Source: Schistocephalus solidus
Lineage: Eukaryota; Platyhelminthes; Cestoda; Diphyllobothriidea; Diphyllobothriidae
Length of the DNA: 64,000 nucleotides
Assembly: GCA_017591395.1 (NCBI GenBank)
Contig: WEDG01004538.1
Coordinates: 62,001-126,000, forward strand
Direction of reading: 5' to 3'
Shown here: positions 57,010 to 64,000 of the stretch, piece by piece
Layout: the number at the start of each line of letters is the position of its first letter
How positions within the stretch are numbered: the stretch's first letter is position 1
Position numbers and translations under genes: made by a program
The notes under the pieces: generated by a model
What the model saw: the letters and a program-made list of their open reading frames with translations, nothing else
Told to the model about the DNA's origin: nothing
Database searches by the model: none

Positions 57010-57395
57010 TGTAACCTTGTTGAGGACCCTTAAAACTAATTAGTGCTATCACTACTACTGTGCTAAAAGGACAGTTAGGTTAAAAATAATACATCAGACA
57101 GTACTTTGTGCATTTGTACCCCAATGCAGTGGTGATCTTAGCGGCTGAATTAGACAATTGGGTAACGCGTACATCTGCTACACGCGTGCACAAGAACAAT
57201 GTAACCATACGAGTGATCGGCCTTTTCAAGATCAAAGTCGATGTGAATAAACAAAATAGTCCAGTTCAGGTGGAGAAAAACAAAGAATTTGGGGAACAGC
57301 ATACACGTACGTCAGATATAAGTTCACAGGAAATAAACGTGGAGCATTTTAAAACTTATTCGACACAAGATAACAACGGCGTTTAACAGCATCTC
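57010..57395 (+). repeat. Dispersed repeat D, copy 2
   Basis: It begins with a tRNA-like GACCGGGTGGCCTAGCAGTG near 57000-57015 and runs to ACACAAGATAACAACGG near 57378. It is homologous to the minus-strand copy at 40225-40465. The 92-codon open frame here is not conserved by codon position. Confidence 0.55.
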
Positions 57396-57399
57396 CTCA

Positions 57400-57980
57400 T
57401 TTCGATCCTGAACGACTTACGGATTCCTCTGTTTTTGTCAACTGCTGGTGGTTTGGTTGATCAGTAGGAAGGCATCGCGGTCGGATCTCCCCGCGCCTTG
57501 ATGATCCTCACGGCCTTCTACGTCCCGTCCTCGCGTCCACTTAAAGTGTACTGTGGACGATTGCAGTGGGCTCCTCCTGTCTCGTCACATTCCCACCTCC
57601 TGGACGGTCGATTCTCCTGCCACCTCAAAAATATTATGAACGCAGCTACAGTGAATAGCCACGTTCGGTTCAGGAATTATCCCTTGACGAAGGTTTTAAA
57701 GCCTTATATACTCTCACCCGCAGGGGTTCCTGTCCCACACTAACTTTTACCTTCCTATGAGTAGCAGTTTTTCCATTTAAACACTAATATTAAATTAAAT
57801 TTGAATGAGTATTTTTAACAGTTCATTGACTGTTTTTCATATAAGACTGCCTATTAGAAAAAAAACGGAACACTCTACAATGTTGGCATATTCGCTGCAC
57901 ATTTCAATTGAAATTTCTTTTTATTTATTTTGAAATTATCCTTATGGGTTCTAAATAAAACAACTTATTTATTATTTACG
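57400..57980. other. No recognisable feature
   Basis: AT-rich from 57770 on; an 81-codon frame at 57498-57743 is not recognisable. Confidence 0.35.
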
Positions 57981-57984
57981 AGCA

Positions 57985-58140
57985 GGGGAGACTGGGATGT
58001 TCGTTGCTGTCTTCTAAACTGTTTTAAACTAGTCGTATCCAACCCCAGATTTGGAAAACCTGGGATTTGAAATCAGGCTCTTTTGTTATTAGGCTTTAAT
58101 TCCAGCACTCCATGACTGAGCCACGATAGCTTGTCCTGTC
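57985..58140 (-). repeat. SINE-A fragment
   Basis: GGGGAGACTGGGATGTTCGT, then AACCCCAGATTTGG and an eroded inverted B box (GGGATTTGAAATC near 58060). The head ends in GTCCTGTCGG exactly where the R repeat begins. Confidence 0.6.
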
Positions 58141-58673
58141 GGTAGATGCAGCGTAAATCTACTATCACTAAAAGATAATTTAAGCGCAAGTTGCCGATTC
58201 TGCGCCCGACAGTTCGACCGTCGATTTCGATGAGGTCCACCGTATGCTCCACGGAAGGGTAGTGCAGGGACGGTGACTTGCGCGTGAATTAGTGATAGTA
58301 GCCTTGCGCTGCAGCTACCGCACTCTCTCCTCCTCCCCCCCACCTGAGCCCGGGGTCAAGACAAAGTCAAGAAGACCGGAGATGGGAGAGGGCGCCGGTG
58401 GCTGGCGCGGCCGGAGCCGCCCCTGGGTGTAGCACCACACCTGGCTCGGGTCCCACGGAGTGGGAGTGCCATAAAGGCCACAGTAAGAAGGAGCCATTGC
58501 AGCCTGATTCTCAGTCCGCCAGTCAGCCACTCCACACAAAACACACATTGGGCTAACCACGCGCTCCGATTTATACCGTCAGTTGGCAACCTTGCAAGCC
58601 ACGGCATTTAGCGCACCGTGATAGTCTAAAGCGCGTCAGATTGTTTATAGTGAGGAAAATACGCTGAGCTCTC

Positions 58674-58706
<33 letters not shown>

Positions 58707-58735
58707 CCCCATTATCAAACCACCATCCGAGCCAG
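58141..58735 (-). repeat. R repeat, unit B, with terminal hairpin
   Basis: On the minus strand the unit starts at the (GA)n near 58703, runs through CACGGTGCGCTAAATGCCG and GTGCGGTAGCTGCAGCGC, and ends in a hairpin: 58269-58318 and 58141-58197 are inverted copies of about 50 bp (GGTAGATGCAGCGTAAATCT against its diverged complement). Confidence 0.78.
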
Positions 58736-58985
58736 TCGGTTGTCTGATGTGGAAGTGGGCGCATTGGCTGACGGATCGGCGTACCCGTCTTCACGTGCCA
58801 CAGTACGACCTGGCCCCGATAACGCACACACCAGGGTTTACTTACCCAGGGGATATGGAGGAGCCATCGCCGTCTGACTCAGAGTCCACGGGTCAGCCAC
58901 TCGACACAAACAGCACATACACTGGGCCGACGGCGTGGTCTGGTGTAAGCGTCAGATTGGCAGCCTTCCAAGCCACGGTATCTAG
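58736..58985 (-). repeat. R repeat, unit A
   Basis: On the minus strand: ATACCGTGGCTTGGAAGGCTG, GTCGAGTGGCTGACCCGTGG, GGCCAGGTCGTACTGTGGC, then the (GA)n linker to unit B. It is more diverged than unit B. Confidence 0.65.
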
Positions 58986-58989
58986 GAAA

Positions 58990-61410
58990 CCGTTATTTGA
59001 TCAGGTAAATTAGGATGATTGTGAGGGTGTTGTCTATGTATTAGTATGGATGGTGTGCGCTGATGTGGCTTAGCCTCCGGTGGTTTACCGCAGGTTGTTG
59101 TGGAGGCGCATGTGTCTTAATAGGCCCATGTGGTGTGTAAATGTGCGGGAGCAGTGAGGGCAGTGTAGGCGGGCGCGATGACTGTATGTCGAAGCCCCAG
59201 GCACTGGTTCCCCAGCCTCCATGCGATGGATTCCCAGGTAACCGACCAGGCCGATGCGTGAGTTGAAGTTGCGGTCGCACTGAGGACAGTTTAGGAGAGA
59301 GTCCAAATCGCTGATAGTAGTGGTGGTGGTTGCGGTGGTGGGGGGAACCAGGCGTTGAGTATTCGGCTGGGGTCGTTATGATGGTGGGAATAATGGAATT
59401 GATGCCAGGGGTGAGGGTGGGGGAGTCTGAAGGAGGGTTGGCAGAATTTGATGTAGAAGTTGGAATTGACGTATTGTTGGTGCATTGCGTCCGAAGATGT
59501 CCAACCAGGCCGATTCGCGCGTGGAAGATGCGTTGACAGCGTGGGCATGCTGGCAGGGCCTGGGCATTAGCGGTGTTGGTCCGGGGTGCTGGTGCCTTTC
59601 GTGCCGCTCTTTTGGCCTTGGCGGCGGCGATCCAATTTTGCCTCATAGATCGCTGAACCAGTCTCACGGATCTTCTACATGCCGGTCTATCCTGGGCAAG
59701 GTCCTCCCAGGTCGCCGGGTTGATTTGTAGTTGCTTCAGATATTTCTTCAAAGTGTCCTTTGTAGCGTCGTGTTTGACCTCCATGTCGACGAGTTCCCGT
59801 AGTGACATCGGCATAGAAAAGTCGTTTGGAAGTCGCTCGTCGTCCATTCTTACCAGGTGGCCGCTCCATCGCAGTTGCACTTACCTCAGCATGGCGTGCA
59901 TACTTAGGATTCCGGTCCGCTCCTAGTATTTCGTGTCCAAGATCCTGTCTTCTCATCGCAGGTTCAGTATTCTGTGGAGGCAGCTGAGATGGAAGGGATT
60001 CAGCTTCCTGTCTTGGTTCGAGTAGACGGTCCAGGTTTCCGCTCCGTAAAGGAGTGTTGTAAAGACGACGGCCTTTTACACCTTCAGTTTGGTGTTCAGG
60101 TGAATACCGTGGCGATTCCACATGGAGGCCTGCAGCCGGATGAAGGCCTGACTAGCTTTGGGGATCCATTGTGCAACCTCGTCATCGATTCTCGTGTTGC
60201 GTGACAGCGTGCTTCCTAGATAAGCGAAGGTTTCCACGTTTTGAGTTGAGCACCGTTGACATTGATTCGGGGAGCATTGTATTCCGCGCTGGGTGGCGGC
60301 TGGTGCATGACAACCGTTTCGGCTGTACTGATTGTTAATCCGAAATCGGCGCAGCCTTCGGCGAAGAGGTCCATGCCCCTTTGCATGTCCTCCTCCGTCA
60401 CGGTGTTAAGGGCGCAGTCGTCCGCGAAGAGCAAGTCATGGACTGTAGTCGTAGACACGCGCGTTGGAGCCTGCAAACGCCGACTGTTGAGAAGGTGTCC
60501 GTCAGTTCTATAGGCGATGCGGATACCAGGCTGCTCATCACGGTAGGCGTCCATCAGCATAGCCGAGAACATGAGACTGAGCAGGGTGAGAGCCAATACG
60601 CAGCCCTGCTACACTCCGTTGGTCACTGCGAATGCTTCGGATACCGTCCCGTTGTTAATGACGCGCGCCATAATCCCGTCATGAAGCTGATGCACCATGT
60701 GCGTGAACCGCTAATGACAGCCGAATTTCTGCATGATATTCCACAGTCCATCGCGATTCACCGTTTCAAAGGCTTCTGTCAGATCCACGAAGGTAGTGTA
60801 TAGGTAAGTTCGCATCTCCTGGCAGTTCTATTGTAGTTGGCGGGCGGCAAAGATCACGTCGGTTGTTCCGCGGTGTCGGCGGAAGCCACATTGGCTTTGC
60901 GGGAGCAGGCCCTGCTCTAGGTGACCGTTAAGACTATTGAGAAGGATACGGGCGAAGATCTTCCCGTCGATGTTGAGCAACGAGATGCCTCTGTGATTAT
61001 CACAGAGTTGCCGGTTCCCCTTCCGTTTGTAGAGATGGACGATGGTCGCGTCTTTGAAATCTTGAGGAAATTGTAATTGGCACCACATCTCCTGGAAGAG
61101 GGTTATGATTTCGGCAATCAGTCAGGGCCCACCGTGCTTGTAGACTTCCAGTAGGATTGCGTCGGATTTCGGTGCTTTACCACTGGAAATCTGCTGCACG
61201 GCCCGGATGGTTTCTGGTAGGGAAGGCGGCAGATCCAGGTCATTGTTCGTGTCCACTTGAGGTAGTTGGTCAATGGCAGCATCGGAGATGGCTGATGAGC
61301 AATAAAGGACACTTCTGATGTGCTCGGCCCAGCGCTTCAGAATGTGCGATTTCTCTGTCAGCAGTGTTGTGCCGTCATAGCTGAGCAGCGCAGTGAGCAC
61401 ATATTTCATT
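58990..61410 (-). pseudogene. Zinc-finger LINE, 5'-truncated copy (RT and C-terminal zinc fingers)
   Basis: A non-LTR retrotransposon copy read right to left. It begins near 61410 in the endonuclease-RT linker (TALLSYDGTTLLTEKSHILK) and continues through IRAVQQISSGKAP, FKDATIVHLYKRKGNR, HRGISLLNIDGKIFARILL and QCGFRRHRGTTD. Motif A is FVDLTEAFETVN and the catalytic LLFADDCAL box is intact at 60417-60428. C-terminal text WSGHLVRMDDERLP and ATWEDLAQDRPA precedes a finger CPRCQRIFHARIGLVGHLRTQC (59482-59547, CCHC-type ending) and, in another frame, CPQC...YLGIH (first His lost to Tyr) and CPHCSRTFTHHMGLLRHMRLH (59085-59306). Nonsense codons (61122-61124, one near 60715 and one at 60610-60612) and frameshifts kill it. 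The 3' end lies near 58990, against an R repeat. Confidence 0.9.
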
Positions 61411-61439
61411 TGGTCGCTCCATTTGTCTCGTACAGGTGG

Positions 61440-64000
61440 TGAGTGCTCCAGTGGCCGCCTTTAACTGGTAACTAACTCTCACCTGTGTCTCCTCGAAGAA
61501 GGGTTCTTCCCAGCGGCCACACCCCGGGCAACCGTCACGACCGGCGTGCTAAACCAGGTGAGGGTCTCCGGTGTTGTGTGTGACTCCACACCCGGTATGT
61601 CTGACCCACGAACTTCCCACCTCAACCCATCTCAAAAATTCATACGGTGGGGGCAACAGCAACCCCGTAGGCGGTCCAGGCCAAATCGGGTCGCTCTCCC
61701 ACTAAAACAAAACCTATAGTGGAGTTCGGCAGCCGTCTGGGATGTCTGAGTAGCCGTGTTTAGGGACAGCACTGCTTGCATCCTCGCGGAGGACGGGGCC
61801 AGAAAAGGTGCCCTTAACCAACGCTGGTTCTCACGTCTTTGGCAGCAGGGCGAAAATCGCAAATCGCAAAATACAAGGTCGTAAAACTAAAACAAATAAT
61901 AATACCCCCGTCCCCATCCCCCACGCCATACCCTCCGGGCTGCTCGGGTGAGTCCACTCACACTAGCAGCCTGGAATGTTCGTTCCCTTTTAGACAATCC
62001 GAGGAGGACGGTGCTAGTCGCCCGGGAACTGGCGCACTATGAGGTGCACATTACTGCTCTCAGTGAGACCAGATTCTCTGAGCATGGTCAGCTGGAGGAG
62101 GTGGGTGCCGGCTACACCTTCTTCTGGAGCGACCGGCCACAGGCAGAGCGACGTGACCCTGGTGTTGCCTTTGCCATCCGGAACTATATCGGGGGCGTCT
62201 GCCCTGTCTGCCGCAGGGTATCAATGATCGCCTGATGAGCCTCCGCCTGCCTCTTCGGGGAGACGAGTTCGCCACCATCATCAGCGCCTACGCTCCCTCA
62301 ATGACGAGCTCTGATGCGGCGAAGGACAAATTCTACAAGGGCCTGCACGCCCTGCTGGCGACTTTGTCGAAGGTGGACAAGGTAATTGTCCTTGGTGACT
62401 TCAACGCCCGCGTCGGGACGAACCATGCTGCCTGGCAGGGATTGCTGGGTCTCGGTAGCTGTAAAGATAACGGCCTCCTTCTTCTGCGCACGTGTGTGCA
62501 ACACCTTCTCCTGCAGACCAACACTTTCTTTCGTCTTCCGACGCGGGAGAAGGCCACGTGGATGCACCCTCGGTCGCGGCGCTGGCATCTGCTGTACTAT
62601 GTTCTCGTCCGGAGGCGAGATCGACAGGACGTGCTGGTAACCAACGCGATCCGCGATGCCGTTAGTTGGACGGATCACTGCCTCGTCATCTCCCAGATGA
62701 AGCTCCGACTTCAACCCCGACGAAGGCCCCAAGGTAAGCGACCAACAGGTAAGTTAAATACTATTTTCTTAAATTAACCTGCTCACTGTTTGGATCTCAG
62801 CAATCAAATAGCCAAGAAACTGGAGAAACTGCAGGCTCCAGATAATAACGCCACCGTGGAAACACGATGGTGCCAACTGCGAAATGTTATCCAGTCAACC
62901 ACCCTCGAAGTCCTCGGACGCGCACGCCATCAACACCAGGACTATTTTGACGACAATGACGCCGACATCAGCAACTTACTCGCGGAGAAGAATGTACTAC
63001 ACAAAGCCTACATGGACCTTCGGACTGCCACCACCAAAGCAGCCTTCTTCAGATGCCGCCGCCTTGTACGGCAACGGCTGCGGAAGATGCAGGACACCTG
63101 GATGATCCGAAAAGCTGAGGAAATCCAGGTGTATGCGGACTGAAATTAAATGAAAAACGTTTTCAATTCCATCTAGGGCATATTCGGACCCTGTATCAAG
63201 GGGACCGCATCGCTGCTCAGCTCTGACGGCACAACACTGCTGACGGAGAAATCGCACATTCTGAAGCGCTGGGCCGAGCACGTCAAAAGTGTCCTTTATA
63301 GCTCTTCAGCCATCTCCGATGCTGCCATTGACCAACTACCTCAAGTGGACACGAACAATGACCTGGATCTGCCGCCTTCCCTACCAGAAACCATCCGGGC
63401 CGTGCAGCAGATTTCCAGTGGTAAAGCACCGAAATCCGACGCAATCCTACTGGAAGTCTACAAGCACGGTGGGCCCTGACTGATTGCCGAAATCATAACC
63501 CTCTTCCAGGAGATGTGGTGCCAATTACAATTTCCTCAAGATTTCAAAGACGCGACCATCGTCCATCTCTACAAACGGAAGGGGAACCGGCAACTCTGTG
63601 ATAATCACAGAGGCATCTCGTTGCTCAACATCGACGGGAAGATCTTCGCCCGTATCCTTCTCAATCGTCTTAACGGTCACCTAGAGCAGGGCCTGCTCCC
63701 GCAAAGCCAATGTGGCTTCCGCCGACACCGTGGAACAACCGACATGATCTTTGCCGCCCGCCAACTACAAGAGAAGTGCCAGGAGATGCGAACTCACCTA
63801 TACACTACCTTCGTGGATCTGACAGAAGCCTTTGAAACGGTGAATCGCGATGGACTGTGGAATATCATGCAGAAATTCGGCTGTCATTAGCGGTTCACGC
63901 ACATGGTGCGTCAGCTTCATGACAGGATGATGGCGCGCGTCACTGACAACGGGACGGTATCCGAAGCATTCGCAGTGACAAACGGAGTGAAGCAGGGCTG
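61440..64000 (+). pseudogene. Zinc-finger LINE, 5' leader, APE endonuclease and partial RT (cut by window end)
   Basis: The leader (about 61440-61945) is followed by endonuclease text LAAWNVRSLLDN, ITALSETRF, a frameshift near 62195-62235, then an open frame at 62235-62777 with [19 protein letters not shown] (62394-62423) and WTDHCLV. The family-conserved LLDYVLV reads LLYYVLV: Tyr (62595-62597) replaces the Asp that corresponds to a catalytic residue of APE-type endonucleases. In-frame stops follow at 62775, 63141, 63147, 63174 and 63477. Linker and RT text resumes (TRWCQLRNVIQS, LPETIRAVQQIS, FKDATIVHLYKRKGNR, HRGISLLNIDGKIF, QCGFRRHRGTTDMIFAARQL, FVDLTEAFETVN), with another stop after GCH near 63889, and reaches NGVKQG at the window edge. 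It is inactive. Confidence 0.9.

Overview
This window looks like nuclear DNA of a repeat-rich animal, most likely a diphyllobothriidean tapeworm (the Schistocephalus / Spirometra / Dibothriocephalus group). That is inferred from three things: a non-LTR retrotransposon whose C-terminus carries zinc fingers and resembles copies I recall from those genomes, Penelope-like elements whose terminal repeats hold hammerhead ribozymes, and long trinucleotide tracts in place of compact genes. Splice sites and polyadenylation-type signals are eukaryotic. I see no bacterial operon, CRISPR array or rRNA gene. Nearly every long open frame is a translation of a simple repeat. Assignments rest on reading the sequence by eye; no database or alignment search was run. 
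 One host gene stands out: a three-exon gene on the + strand at 19840-23019. It encodes a predicted 288-residue HES/Hairy-type bHLH repressor with an unusual basic region, a CtBP-type VLDLSK motif and a C-terminal WRPY motif (Runt-like) where HES proteins usually end in WRPW. All three exons join in phase 0, and an AATAAA lies 192 bases after the stop. 
 The rest is mostly transposable-element debris in recurrent families, named here for this report only. SINE-A is a tRNA-derived repeat, three times found as head-to-head inverted pairs (933-1580, 9310-9840, 30970-31500). TL is a foldback element of about 350 bp with inverted ends and a degenerate TTAGGG-like core (2573-2943, 2947-3268, 4826-5262, 11344-11676, 40810-41162, 50955-51347, plus fragments). 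R is a repeat of about 0.5-1 kb ending in a long hairpin (38420-39245, 55560-56790, 58141-58985 and fragments). FB is a smaller foldback repeat (7480-7700). SINE-B and SINE-C are further tRNA-like repeats near the bHLH gene. Penelope-like pieces lie at 26690-26880, 42864-44780 and 51487-51640. 
 The right end (58990-64000) holds two copies of a non-LTR retrotransposon in opposite orientation: a 5'-truncated minus-strand copy with RT and zinc fingers, and a plus-strand copy with 5' leader, APE-type endonuclease and the start of RT, cut by the window edge. Their overlapping arms share the same two nonsense codons. Shorter pieces of this family lie at 30215-30420, 37470-38400 and 45320-45560. 
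 Three very long CCT tracts (5937, 34291, 53921) and many other microsatellites punctuate the window. The intervening stretches of about 0.3-3.5 kb show nothing I can assign.
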